Assembly: GCA_937899415.1 (NCBI GenBank)
Contig: CALBPI010000088.1
Location: forward strand, 1-63,543
DNA from: an uncultured Gammaproteobacteria bacterium
GTDB taxonomy: Bacteria > Pseudomonadota > Gammaproteobacteria > Steroidobacterales > Woeseiaceae
Reading direction: 5' to 3'
DNA: 63,543 bases
Both the position numbers and the translations under genes were made by a program. The notes below the pieces were generated by a model that saw nothing but the letters and a program-made list of their open reading frames with translations, had not been told where the DNA came from and ran no database searches. Shown one piece after another: positions 19,910 to 29,368 of the stretch. Every line of letters starts with the position of its first letter. Position 1 is the stretch's first letter.

Positions 19910-21070
19910 TCAGGCGTTCGCGTCGCGTAGTGCCGTTGCGATAGCCACGACGCGTTGTGCGTTGGCTTCCCAGGTGTAACCACGCTCGTGCACGGTCTGC
20001 ACGATATTCCCTTCGATGCGCGCGCGAAGATCGGCATCGGAAAGCACACGGTCTATCCCGGCCGCGAACGCCTCGGCGTCGCTGTGATCAAACAACGCCG
20101 CATCGTGACCGTCCCTGAGAATCTCGCGAATGTTGTCAGAGTCGGGCGCGACCACGGCTTTGCCCAGGGCCATGTACTCAAAGAGCTTCAGTGGCGAGGC
20201 ATAGGGCACGACGCTGGGCTGCAACGCCACATCGAACGCCGACACGTAGCGCACGATGTCCTCACGCCCAACGAGCCCCGTAAACGTCACGCGCTCGGTG
20301 ATACCCAACGTACCCGCGAGCGCTTCGAGGCCGGGCCGGGCAGGCCCGTCACCCACGAGCAACGCGTGCCGTGTGCCGTCCGGGTCGCGGGCCACGGCGT
20401 GCAGCACCGCGTCCAGGCCGTGCCAGTCACGCATGAACCCCGTGAATCCCAGCACGTCGCGCCCTTCGAGACCCAGCAGCAACTTGGCCTGCTCGCGGCC
20501 ACCCTGAATGGGTTCGAGCATGGCTTCCGGAATGCCATTGTGCACCACCGTCACGCCGTCGCCGTGTCCGCGCCGCTCGCGCACCTTTTCCGCGAGCACT
20601 TCGGTCACGGGTAACACCGCGTCAGCCTTGCGCCACACGTAGGCTTCGGACCAGCGGGCGAGCGACTTGAGCACGATGCCTGACGTCTTGCCACGCTCTT
20701 CGAACAACGGCGCATTAACCTCACTGATGAGGGGCAGCCCGAAGCGACGCGCCGCCCACACCCCCGCGGGCAGGAACAGGTTGTAGCGTTCGTAAATAAC
20801 GTCGGGCCGGTGTTGACGAATAGCACGGGCCAGTTTCAGGTAAGCAAACACGGCGTAGCCGAATTCCATGAGCTCGTAGACGGCGCCCGGAACGAGTCGC
20901 TTGAGCCAACTGATGACGCCACTCTCGCCACCAAACGCCTCTTCGTCAGTGCCACCCGGCGTGACCCAGACGAGCTCGTGTCCCTGGCTCGACAACGCGC
21001 GCGTCAGGCCCTCGACGTGCACGTACTGGCCGTCTTTGGACGCGATTCTGTGGTGGTAGAGGATCTTCAA
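19910..21070 (-). CDS. GT4-type (group 1) glycosyltransferase
   Basis: 386 residues with a GT-B fold. N-terminal acceptor half begins KILYHHRIASKDGQYVHVEG; the C-terminal nucleotide-sugar half has VLGFTGFMRDWHGLD, the loop VGDGPARPGLEAL and the EX7E-like block SPLKLFEYMALGKAVVAPD. The only start that keeps the first beta strand is a TTG at 21070 with no clear ribosome site, so the exact start is uncertain. It is cytoplasmic or peripheral to the membrane. It stands alone, divergent from GH53 and convergent with the EAL gene, and no polysaccharide cluster surrounds it. Donor and acceptor cannot be deduced. Confidence 0.88.
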   Translation of the reverse strand: MKILYHHRIASKDGQYVHVEGLTRALSSQGHELVWVTPGGTDEEAFGGESGVISWLKRLVPGAVYELMEFGYAVFAYLKLARAIRQHRPDVIYERYNLFLPAGVWAARRFGLPLISEVNAPLFEERGKTSGIVLKSLARWSEAYVWRKADAVLPVTEVLAEKVRERRGHGDGVTVVHNGIPEAMLEPIQGGREQAKLLLGLEGRDVLGFTGFMRDWHGLDAVLHAVARDPDGTRHALLVGDGPARPGLEALAGTLGITERVTFTGLVGREDIVRYVSAFDVALQPSVVPYASPLKLFEYMALGKAVVAPDSDNIREILRDGHDAALFDHSDAEAFAAGIDRVLSDADLRARIEGNIVQTVHERGYTWEANAQRVVAIATALRDANA

Positions 21071-21209
21071 CGGCGGGTCTGCCTGCTAGTAGTCGCGCGC
21101 AGATCAACGACCCCCGCTGGGACGCGCCGTAGTGTGCACGCTGCACGCGGAAGCGTCCACCGACCCCGTTTGCTTGTGGCTGCCCGGCGCACGGCGCTAT
21201 CGTAGGCGC

Positions 21210-22318
21210 ATGAATCGAGTGGCCTTTCTTGCCGGGGCGACGGCGATAGCACTGTCGATGTTGACCCCCGACGCGTCATCTGCCGAACGCGCAACCTGGC
21301 GCGGTGTCGATCTCTCCTACGTGAACGAGCTCGAGGACTGCGGCGCGCAGTACCGTGATGAGGCGGGGCGCAAAGACCCTTACGCGATCTTCGCCGCCGC
21401 CGGCGCCAACATCGTGCGGCTGCGTCTCTGGCACACACCCGAGTGGACGCGTTACTCGACGCTAGACGATGTGCGCAAGAGCATCCGCCGCGCGCGCAAG
21501 CACGGCCTGCGCGTACTCCTCGACTTTCACTACTCCGACGACTGGGCGCACCCGGGAAAGCAACTCGTACCAGCCGCCTGGCGTGACATGGACGCGCCCG
21601 ACATGGCCGCGGCATTGGGCGCCTACACGGAACGCACACTCGACTCACTGGCTGCAGACGGGCTGTTGCCCGATGTCGTTCAGGTGGGCAACGAGACGAA
21701 CACCGACCTGTTGATCACCGAGGAGATCGACGAAAAGACACCCGTGCGCTGGTCGCGCAATGCCCCGTTCCTCAACGCCGGTATCAACGCTGTGCGCCGC
21801 GTCGCCCAACGTCATGATCACGACATCAGGGTGATGCTGCACGTGGCCCAGCCCGAAAACGTCGTGGGCTGGTTCGAAGGTGCTGTGGCCGCGGGCGTCG
21901 AAGACTTCGACCTCATCGGTGTGAGTTACTACCCCCGCTGGTCGTCGACACCGTTTGAGGCTGTCGGACCCTTTGTCACCGCTTTGCGCGCACAGTTTGG
22001 GCGCGACGTGGTGATCGTTGAGACCGCCTACCCCTGGACGCTCGACGCCGAAGACAACGCGCACAACCTGCTCGGCGAGGACGCGCTCGTCGCGGGCTAC
22101 CCCGCGAGCATCGACGGCCAGCGCCGCTGGCTCATGGACCTGCAGCGCGCAGTGCACGACGCGGGCGGGCTGGGCACCGTCTATTGGGAGCCGGGTGGAT
22201 TTCCACCCCTTGCAAGACGCGCTGGGGCCAGGGCTCGCACTGGGAGAATGCGACGCTATTCGACACTAAGTCAGGAAGCCTGCATGCCGGCGCGGCGTTT
22301 TTGGCTCCCAGGAACTGA
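21210..22318 (+). pseudogene. GH53 endo-beta-1,4-galactanase, interrupted by a 1-nt frameshift near 22195
   Basis: The N-terminus is a signal peptide (cleavage after DASSA, about residue 25) followed by a GH53 barrel: RGVDLSYVNELEDCG, VRLRLWHTPEW, LLDFHYSDDWAHPGKQ, the acid/base in VQVGNETNTD (Glu162) and the nucleophile in VVIVETAYPW (Glu271). At the conserved YWEPAW motif the sequence reads YWEPGG and leaves frame. One missing base at about 22193-22196 restores TGG at 22196 and 40 further codons with the family ending (GQGSHWENATLFD) to a TGA at 22316-22318. As read, the frame runs on to 22427 with an arginine-rich tail overlapping the next gene. Restored length is about 369 residues. Substrate would be arabinogalactan-type galactan. 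Confidence 0.88.
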
Positions 22319-22423
22319 GGAACCCCGCGCCCCCAGGCGCGGTCGAAGCTCACATAACAGATGCCCCGAGGACGCAGGCCCGATACCATTCGCCATGCCA
22401 ACCACGAGGTGCCCCCACCCCCC

Positions 22424-24955
22424 ATGAATTCACTGCCCCGCGCCTACGAGGCGCTCGTCATTGATCGCCCGAGGCTCACGCTGGTTTTCATCGCCATCGT
22501 GACGCTGGTTTTGGCCGCCTTCATTCCGCGCTTCCAGATGGACGTGTCGGCGGATTCGCTCGTGCTCGAAAACGACGCGTCGCTGGACTTCTATCGTGAG
22601 GTCCGCGCGCAGTACGGCACCGACGACTTCCTGATTGTCACCTGGACGCCCGAGGCCGGCCTGTTCTCGGATGAAAGCCTGGAAATGCTGGCAGAGCTCC
22701 GGGACCGGCTGGCCGCCGTCGGTCGCGTCGCGCGCGTCACCACAGTACTCGACGTGCCCCTCGTCCGGGGTCTGACGCTCGACGCACTTGAGAACGGCAT
22801 ACCGACGCTGGCCGACCCGGACACCGATCGCGAGGCCGCCGCCGAGGAGCTGCGCGAGAGCCCGCTCTACAAGAACGCGCTCGTCTCGACCGATGGCCAG
22901 ACCGCGGCAATCCAGGTCACCCTGGAACGCGACGAAACCTTCTACACGCTGCTCGATCGACGCGACAGCCTGCGCGACGTACCCCGCAATCAGCGCAACG
23001 GCCCGGCGCTGCGCGAGGCCGATGAGGCGCTCAACACCTACCGCGAACAACTCATGGCCGAGGAAGGCGTGCTGGTCGACACCGTGCGCAGCATCGTGGC
23101 CGAGTATGCCGATCGTGCCGAGGTCAGTGTCGGCGGCCTGCCCCTCATCGCGCGTGACATCACGCGCTACATCGAACGCGACGTCGCCACCTTCGGCATT
23201 GCCGTCATCTTTATTCTTGCCGCTTTGTTGCTGGTCATTTTCCGGCAGCCGCGCTGGGTCCTCGTACCCATGCTCACGGCGGCCGTGGTCGGCGTCTGCA
23301 CCACGGGTTTCCTGGGGCTCACGGGCTGGCCCGTGACTATCGTGTCCTCGAACTTTCTCGCCCTGCTGCTGATCTTCAGCTTTTCACTGACGATCCACCT
23401 GGCCGTGCGTCACCGCGAACTGCAGGAACAGGACCCGTCGCTCGACCCGCGCAGCCTCGTCTCGCAAACCCTGCGTGACAAACTCGCGCCCTGCTTCTTC
23501 ACGGTGCTCACGACAGCAGTCGCATTCGGCTCGTTGGTGGTCAGCGACATCCGGCCCGTCATCGACTTCGGCTGGATCATGGTGTTCTCGCTCTGGGCAT
23601 CGCTCATCGCGGCTTACACGCTGTTCCCGGCCCTGCTTATGATCCTGCCCGGCGCCAAGCTGCGGCGCGCGCCCGATGTGCTGGGGCCCTGGCTGCGGCG
23701 GCTTGCCGCAACCGCCGAACGGCACGGCATGGCACTGGTCGCCACACTGTCGGTGATCACGGTGTTTGCCTTGGTCGGCATCCAGAAGCTGACCGTCGAC
23801 AACCGGTTCATCGACTACTTTGACAAGAGCACTGACATCCACCGGGGTCTCGCGCTCATTGACGCCCGCCTGGGCGGCACGACGCCGCTTGACGTCCTCA
23901 TCGATGCACCGGCGCCCGAAGCCGTGGAACCCGGTGTGGACGCGGACGCCGCGCTCGATAGCAGCGGCTCGGATGACTTCGACGATGAATTTGCCGATCT
24001 CGATGACGAGTTTGGTGACGATTTCGACGACCCTTACGCCGATGCCGATGCCGATGCGGGCCTCACCGCCACGAGCTATTGGTTCCGGACCGCGCGTTTC
24101 GCCGAAATCGCGGCCATCCACGAGTACCTCGAGTCACTGCCCGAAACGGGTAATGTCATGAGCCTGCACTCGACCATCCGGGTGCTCGCCGAGATCGATC
24201 AGGACATCGCCGCGGACAATTTCGCGCTGGCTATTCTCGAGCGCAAGCTGCCCGACGACATCCGTTCAGAGTTAATTGCCCCCTATCTGTCCGAGGACGG
24301 ACAGCAGCTGCGCATCGCCGTTCGCGTACTCGAGGGCAGCGTCGGTCTCGACCGTCAGGCGCTGCTCCAGAAAATCCAAACCGATATCCGGGCGCTGCGC
24401 GCGGGTACAGGCGAGGAACTCAACCTCAGCGGCATGATCGTGCTCTACAACAACTTGTTGCAAAGTCTGTTCAGCTCTCAGATCCAGACCATCGGTGTGA
24501 TCTTTGTCGCGATCCTGATTACGTTCGTCATTTCGTTCCGGTCACTGGCCGTCGCCGTCGTCGCCATCATCCCCAACCTGCTGCCCGCGGCTGTTGTGCT
24601 CGGCGTGCTGGGCTGGGCGGGGATACCCCTCGACATCATGACCATCACGATTGCCGCGATCACGATCGGTATCGGTGTCGATAACGCCATCCATTACGTG
24701 CACCGGTTCGAAACCGAGTGGCTGCGCGACCGCAGTTACGAGCATGCAGCGCTTCGGGCGCACGACAGTATCGGCCGCGCCATGCTCTACACGTCGCTGT
24801 GCATCACGATCGGCTTCGTAGTGCTCGTGCTCTCAAACTTCAACCCGACGATTTACTTCGGGTCGTTGACGGCGCTGGCCATGGTCACAGCACTGCTCGT
24901 TAACATCACGCTGCTGCCGCTACTGCTGCGCGTGTTCCGACCTTACGGGCAGTAG
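22424..24955 (+). CDS. RND-superfamily exporter, MMPL / sterol-sensing type
   Basis: 843 residues from the ATG at 22424. An N-terminal membrane helix, a periplasmic domain, a five-to-six-helix block (about 260-430, starting GIAVIFILAALLLVIF), a second periplasmic domain and a second helix block (about 685-840, with TITIAAITIGIGVDNAIHYV) give the 12-helix duplicated RND layout. IGIGVDNAIHYVHRFETE is the MMPL counterpart of the proton-relay helix. An acidic insert of about 40 residues (SDDFDDEFADLDDEF and on) sits in the second periplasmic domain near residues 505-545. The gene overlaps only the frameshifted tail of GH53, and a lipoprotein gene follows 21 bp later. Substrate unknown; lipids or hopanoids are typical. 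Confidence 0.88.
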   Translation: MNSLPRAYEALVIDRPRLTLVFIAIVTLVLAAFIPRFQMDVSADSLVLENDASLDFYREVRAQYGTDDFLIVTWTPEAGLFSDESLEMLAELRDRLAAVGRVARVTTVLDVPLVRGLTLDALENGIPTLADPDTDREAAAEELRESPLYKNALVSTDGQTAAIQVTLERDETFYTLLDRRDSLRDVPRNQRNGPALREADEALNTYREQLMAEEGVLVDTVRSIVAEYADRAEVSVGGLPLIARDITRYIERDVATFGIAVIFILAALLLVIFRQPRWVLVPMLTAAVVGVCTTGFLGLTGWPVTIVSSNFLALLLIFSFSLTIHLAVRHRELQEQDPSLDPRSLVSQTLRDKLAPCFFTVLTTAVAFGSLVVSDIRPVIDFGWIMVFSLWASLIAAYTLFPALLMILPGAKLRRAPDVLGPWLRRLAATAERHGMALVATLSVITVFALVGIQKLTVDNRFIDYFDKSTDIHRGLALIDARLGGTTPLDVLIDAPAPEAVEPGVDADAALDSSGSDDFDDEFADLDDEFGDDFDDPYADADADAGLTATSYWFRTARFAEIAAIHEYLESLPETGNVMSLHSTIRVLAEIDQDIAADNFALAILERKLPDDIRSELIAPYLSEDGQQLRIAVRVLEGSVGLDRQALLQKIQTDIRALRAGTGEELNLSGMIVLYNNLLQSLFSSQIQTIGVIFVAILITFVISFRSLAVAVVAIIPNLLPAAVVLGVLGWAGIPLDIMTITIAAITIGIGVDNAIHYVHRFETEWLRDRSYEHAALRAHDSIGRAMLYTSLCITIGFVVLVLSNFNPTIYFGSLTALAMVTALLVNITLLPLLLRVFRPYGQ

Positions 24956-24976
24956 ACCGCATACAAGAGAAACCTC

Positions 24977-25675
24977 ATGAACACGGCTTACCCGAAACTG
25001 ATGCTCGCACTGCTCATGATTGCCGCAGGCTGCGACGCCAATAGCAATGCCAACAAAGACGCGGAGGGCGAGCAAAGCACCGACTCGAAGGCCCGGGTCA
25101 TCCTGCCCGATGGTACGCAGCGCGCACTCGAAAGCGCCGAAATCAACATCTCAATGCGTGCCGTCGCGGTGCTCTCTGAGGAGATGAGCATTCCCATCTC
25201 ACAGGTCACGGTGGTCAGCGTCCGACCCGTCAACTGGCCCGACTCGAGCATCGGCTGCCCGCAACCCGGTCAGGCCTACGCCCAAGTCATCACGCCCGGA
25301 CACAAGATTTCAGTGCGCGCACGCGGCGAAATCCACGTCCTGCACGAAGCGGGCGGCAAGCCGTTCCTCTGCAAGCGCACCAAGCCCGTTGCCGAGCTGA
25401 CGCCCAAGCGTGAACTCGCCTGGGCCGGCATGGCGACACAAGCCCGCGAAGCGCTGGCAGGCCAGCTTGGCGTGACGCCTGAGGACATCAAGGTTCGCGA
25501 CGCACGCCGCAAGCGCTTCGACAACGCGAGCCTCGACTGCCCCGAGGCCGGCGTGAGCTACCCTGCCACACCCGTCGAAGGCTACGTGATTGTGCTGAGC
25601 CACGGCAGACGCCTCTTCAGCTACCACACCGATCTTGAGCGTCTGGTGCTCTGCCCCGCCATCGGCGCTGACTGA
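24977..25675 (+). CDS. Lipoprotein with two tandem homologous domains
   Basis: 232 residues with a lipoprotein signal (lipobox AAGC, Cys19). Two copies of one domain follow: the first around DSSIGCPQPGQAYAQVITPGHKISV and the second around NASLDCPEAGVSYPATPVEGYVIVL, each ending in FLC or LVLC. The paired cysteines probably form a disulfide in each domain, which fits a periplasmic location. The gene lies 21 bp behind the MMPL exporter and is probably co-transcribed. It might assist that exporter, but this is only positional. I do not recognise an enzymatic function. Confidence 0.8.
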   Translation: MNTAYPKLMLALLMIAAGCDANSNANKDAEGEQSTDSKARVILPDGTQRALESAEINISMRAVAVLSEEMSIPISQVTVVSVRPVNWPDSSIGCPQPGQAYAQVITPGHKISVRARGEIHVLHEAGGKPFLCKRTKPVAELTPKRELAWAGMATQAREALAGQLGVTPEDIKVRDARRKRFDNASLDCPEAGVSYPATPVEGYVIVLSHGRRLFSYHTDLERLVLCPAIGAD

Positions 25676-25682
25676 CCGGCAC

Positions 25683-25715
25683 AAAAAAACCCGCCCGGCC
25701 GAGGCCGAGCGGGTT
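25683..25715 (-). terminator. Rho-independent terminator of the subtilisin gene
   Basis: On the minus strand a 13-bp stem with one mismatch (arms 25703-25715 and 25688-25700, 2-nt loop) is followed by seven T residues. It lies 26 nt after the protease stop. The plus strand lacks a T-tract on the other side, so it serves mainly the minus-strand gene. Confidence 0.88.
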
Positions 25716-25740
25716 CACCAGGCGGTCGCCCGTCAGTCGA

Positions 25741-28700
25741 CTACGGGCAAATGCCGAAGTCGCAGATCGAAGCGCCCGGATCGTTCTCGATATCGATGAT
25801 CGTCAGGTTCTGGATACCGTTCGGATCACTGTGCGAAATAGCGCCGAGCTGCTTCTGAAGCAAGCCTGTCGGCAGTCCCGCCCAGTCGACCGTGATCGGC
25901 ACCGTCTGACCCGCCGTAGCCGTGTCCGGCGCGTCGACGGTCAGGTTGCCTGCATCATCCACGATGCCGAACGTCGCATCGTAGTAGATGAACGTCGTAT
26001 CCGGTGCTTCCGTCTCGAACGCGTGGATGAACAACACGTAAGGGTTGAACGCCACCGGATCAAACGGAATCGGCAGCAGCACGCTCACTTCCTCATCCGA
26101 ACCTGCGTTGGTGCTAGACGCAATCTGCGTGCAAGAGCCACCCGGGCAGTAGTAGAGGTAGAGGTCGATATCGTCGTTGCCCGTCGTGTACTCGTTGTAC
26201 AGCGCGAAGCGGCGGAATGCCGTGCCCGGCTGAACGTCGTCGATGATCGTCGCAAACGTTGCGGGATCCGAGAACGAGAACGCGAAGCTGTTGTCGGGAT
26301 CGTCGAGCAGGTTCACGAAGCCAACAGGTGTCGCGCTGTTGAGGCCGTGCACCTGGGCTGTGTAGTCACCCGAGTAGCCGAAGGTCATATCGAACTGCGC
26401 GCTGCCCTGGGCACCGGCACCGTCGACTTCGTCTTCGGTGATGAACGCCAGCGCCTTGACGGCGATGGGGCTGCGTACGCCGTTGCCCGACTCGGGCTCC
26501 CACGTCAGCGAACCGAATTCCCAAACATTCGGGATCGCCGTGTCGTTGGTGACCGTAAGCGCGTAGCTCGCGGACTCACCGGCGGCGAGCACGATCTCGC
26601 TGGGCGATACCGACACCTCAAAGCCTTCAGGCGCGTCAATGACCGCGCGGTAGCGCGTCGCTTCCGGCAGTGCGGGTGTTGCACCGCGTCCGCCGAAGAA
26701 GGCATCGCGATCACCGCTGGCGCGGCTGGCGCGTGTGTTCGGCGCGCCAACGGCCGTAACCGTACGCGTCACCGTTTGTGTGCCAGGCAGCGCACCGATA
26801 CCGATTGACGGCAGGTTGAGGTCTGCGGGGCTCGTTGAGAAACCGATGGCTTCTACGAACGCACAGTCACCTGGCGTCAGCAGCGGCGTTACGGTGCCGC
26901 AACTCGCCACGAGGTAGTCGAGCTCGCCGGCGTCGTAGGTCAGCCCGGGATCGATGGCCTTGTTGGGATCCACGTGGCCGGCACCGTAGTCGAAGGGATC
27001 TGCCGGCGTGGCGCCGTCTTCCTTGACCACGTTCTGGCGCGCCGTCGTCATGATGGCCGACTTGATCTGCGCGGGGCTCCATTCGGGGTGCGCTTCCCGA
27101 AGCAGCGCGCCGATACCCGCGATGTGCGGACCCGACATTGAGGTACCCGACAGGTAGTCGTAAAGCGAACCCTGACCACCGTTGGCTGGCTCGGTCGTGA
27201 ACGGCGCGAGGATGCTCACGCCAGGTGCCGTAATGTCAGGCTTCACCCAGTCCTCTTCAACGAGGTAGGGCCCGCGAGACGAGAAGCCCGCCATGATGTT
27301 GCCCTCACGGGGCTCGGTCGTGAACGTCGCGTCGTTGAGGCTCGCGTTGACTGCGTTGCCACCATCCAGTTCGGCAAGCAGCGCGACACCGGGCTCGTTG
27401 TCGATCATGACGCCCGGGATGCTCTGCGACAGCGGCGTCGGCGTTCCGCCCATGATGACCTTGGGTCGATCGTCGGTATACATCAGTACTGCCGATGCGC
27501 CCGCGTTGGCGGCATTCTCAACCTTGGTCACAAAGCCGCAGGTGCCGCGCGCGATGAGTGCGATCTTGCCCGTCAGATCATTGTCGAGCGGTGTGCAGGC
27601 TTCGATTGGCGAAGCTGCGCCAAGATCAGCGGTGACGTCGCCTGAGTCAGCCAGAGGTTGCGTGATGGCACCTTCCAGAGACGAGTAGTTACCTGCAACG
27701 GAAGCTGGCGAGTTAATGCCGGCAGCCAGCGTGAACAACACACCGTCGGTCGTCGATGCAGCAACTGTGGTCACCCAGGGCTCGCCTGCGTTCGTCGTAC
27801 CAAAGCCCGGACCGCTGTTACCGCCCGAGCGGGCGATGAAGACACCGGCGTTCGACGCGTCGAAGAAGGCGAGGTCCTGCTGGTCCGTGAACGAGGCAGC
27901 CGTACCCACTGAGAAGTTGAGTACGTCGACACCGTCAGCGACGGCGGCATCCGTTGCCGCAGCACTATCGGAGAAGAAGCAGCTGAAGTTGGTCGCACCC
28001 GGCGAGAGCCAGCAGACCTTGTAGATCGCCAGGCGGGCGCGCGGCGCCATGCCCGAAAGCTGACCAACAGGCGTACCGTTGAGCGTGGCCGTGACTTCGT
28101 TACCACCTGCCGTACCGGCCGTGTGGCTGCCGTGGCCCGAGGAGTCACGCGGCGAGAGGAATTCGCCCTCGACGACCGAACCGCGGCCGGCGAGGAAGCC
28201 GTCCACATACCAGCGGGCGCCGAGCATCTTGTTGTTGCAGTCGTCCTCAGTCCAGGCTTCACCGGCCTGGCAGATGCCGTTCCAGCGAGCCGGCGGCTCG
28301 CTGTAGACAACGCGGTTGTTGGCGCGCTCGATGGCGTCGCAGGCGAAGGTTTCGAAGCGGTTGGCCGGCTCGGCACAGAACTCCGGCACCAGCAGGTTGC
28401 CCGTGTCCGAGAAGCTCGGGTGCTCCTGGATAGCGCCTGTGTCGAGGATACCGATGATGACGTCCTCACCCGTCACGCCGAGTGCGGCGCGCACGCCTTC
28501 ACGGCGATCGTTGAGGCCCAGGAAGTCGCTGGTGTCGTTGGTGTCGACATCGACGGCGTAGTCTTCCCAGACCGCGGCCACCGTGCCGCTGCGCTTGAGC
28601 GTTTCGGCTTCGCCCGCCGTCAGGCGTGCGGCAAACCCGTTGAGCGCGTGGCGGTAGCTGTAAATCTTGCGATCGGAAGCACCTAAGCTGGCCAGGACGT

Positions 28701-29001
28701 CGTCGTGCTGTGCGACGAGACGTGTGGTGTAGGCCTGCACATGCGGTGCGTCGGCGTTGTAGGTCTGTCCTTCCCGGGGCGCGGTGGCTGCGAAACCGGC
28801 AATGCCGCCTTCGTAGCTTGCGCCGGGCGCGTCGGGCAGCTGGACAATGTAGGTGCGCATGGGCGCGGTGCCAGTTTGCGTCGGCGAAACTTCGACGAGG
28901 CCATTGGGCCCCTGGCTCGGATTCGGCGCGGTGAGCTCGGATGCGTACGATGTCGCAGCGATACCGCAGGCCGCCACGACGGCGGTCAGATACCTGAACA
29001 T
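25741..29001 (-). CDS. Secreted S8 subtilisin-like protease with PA domain
   Basis: 1,086 residues from the ATG at 29001 (GGGAGAG upstream). A signal peptide (cleaved after SYAS) is followed by an I9-type propeptide (about 48-150, TYIVQLPDAPG). The catalytic domain carries Asp187 in GILDTGA, His290 in SSGHGSHTAGT and the serine in GTSMSGPH (about 620). A PA insert lies before the serine block (GKIALIARGTCGF with cysteines). C-terminal are a subtilase fibronectin-III-like domain and further beta-rich sequence. No type IX or PEP-CTERM signal is seen. It is most likely an extracellular protease for protein scavenging. Terminator downstream at 25683-25715; a CRP-type site 173 bp upstream. Confidence 0.95.
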   Translation of the reverse strand: MFRYLTAVVAACGIAATSYASELTAPNPSQGPNGLVEVSPTQTGTAPMRTYIVQLPDAPGASYEGGIAGFAATAPREGQTYNADAPHVQAYTTRLVAQHDDVLASLGASDRKIYSYRHALNGFAARLTAGEAETLKRSGTVAAVWEDYAVDVDTNDTSDFLGLNDRREGVRAALGVTGEDVIIGILDTGAIQEHPSFSDTGNLLVPEFCAEPANRFETFACDAIERANNRVVYSEPPARWNGICQAGEAWTEDDCNNKMLGARWYVDGFLAGRGSVVEGEFLSPRDSSGHGSHTAGTAGGNEVTATLNGTPVGQLSGMAPRARLAIYKVCWLSPGATNFSCFFSDSAAATDAAVADGVDVLNFSVGTAASFTDQQDLAFFDASNAGVFIARSGGNSGPGFGTTNAGEPWVTTVAASTTDGVLFTLAAGINSPASVAGNYSSLEGAITQPLADSGDVTADLGAASPIEACTPLDNDLTGKIALIARGTCGFVTKVENAANAGASAVLMYTDDRPKVIMGGTPTPLSQSIPGVMIDNEPGVALLAELDGGNAVNASLNDATFTTEPREGNIMAGFSSRGPYLVEEDWVKPDITAPGVSILAPFTTEPANGGQGSLYDYLSGTSMSGPHIAGIGALLREAHPEWSPAQIKSAIMTTARQNVVKEDGATPADPFDYGAGHVDPNKAIDPGLTYDAGELDYLVASCGTVTPLLTPGDCAFVEAIGFSTSPADLNLPSIGIGALPGTQTVTRTVTAVGAPNTRASRASGDRDAFFGGRGATPALPEATRYRAVIDAPEGFEVSVSPSEIVLAAGESASYALTVTNDTAIPNVWEFGSLTWEPESGNGVRSPIAVKALAFITEDEVDGAGAQGSAQFDMTFGYSGDYTAQVHGLNSATPVGFVNLLDDPDNSFAFSFSDPATFATIIDDVQPGTAFRRFALYNEYTTGNDDIDLYLYYCPGGSCTQIASSTNAGSDEEVSVLLPIPFDPVAFNPYVLFIHAFETEAPDTTFIYYDATFGIVDDAGNLTVDAPDTATAGQTVPITVDWAGLPTGLLQKQLGAISHSDPNGIQNLTIIDIENDPGASICDFGICP

Positions 29002-29368
29002 GATTGATCTCTCCCTGTGACGATAGTGTTCGCCCCGGTTGGTCTCTAAGACTTCGAATTGTTGTCTTGCGGCTGTCGTGACACAGCCACTTCGCGGGGC
29101 CTTGCGACCTCCTCCGATCGGTACATCCTGACGGACGCCGATTCGCGCTCGCTGAGTGTTCCGTATGACCATATGTGATGCAAGTCACACTTTCGCCGGC
29201 GGCATCGACCGCGCTTCGTCGTTCCCCGGCCGTTCCGGCGCCGCACTGGAAAACCTGAGCCAAGTCAGTGTCTTCGCGACGTCTCGGTCGCGCGGGCAAT
29301 TCCGCGGCGCGGCGAACGACCGCGCACTCGTCACGCGTCATACCAGATTATGAAAAATAGCGTGCGGG
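29002..29368. other. Intergenic region upstream of the subtilisin gene
   Basis: 367 bp between the end of the cyanophycin cluster and the protease gene, both on the minus strand. It contains a consensus CRP-type site at 29174-29189. No clear terminator for the upstream cluster and no further coding frame were recognised. Confidence 0.5.
29174..29189. promoter_or_regulatory. CRP/Vfr/Clp-type binding site, TGTGA-N6-TCACA
   Basis: TGTGATGCAAGTCACA has both perfect half-sites of the CRP consensus with the correct 6-bp spacer. Its centre lies about 180 bp upstream of the subtilisin ATG, suitable for class I activation of a promoter near 29120. It suggests carbon-state control of the secreted protease. 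Confidence 0.7.

Noticed and set aside
21132-21209. Earlier start for the GH53 gene
   Set aside because: The ATG at 21210 begins the signal peptide; the upstream part is not secretion-like.
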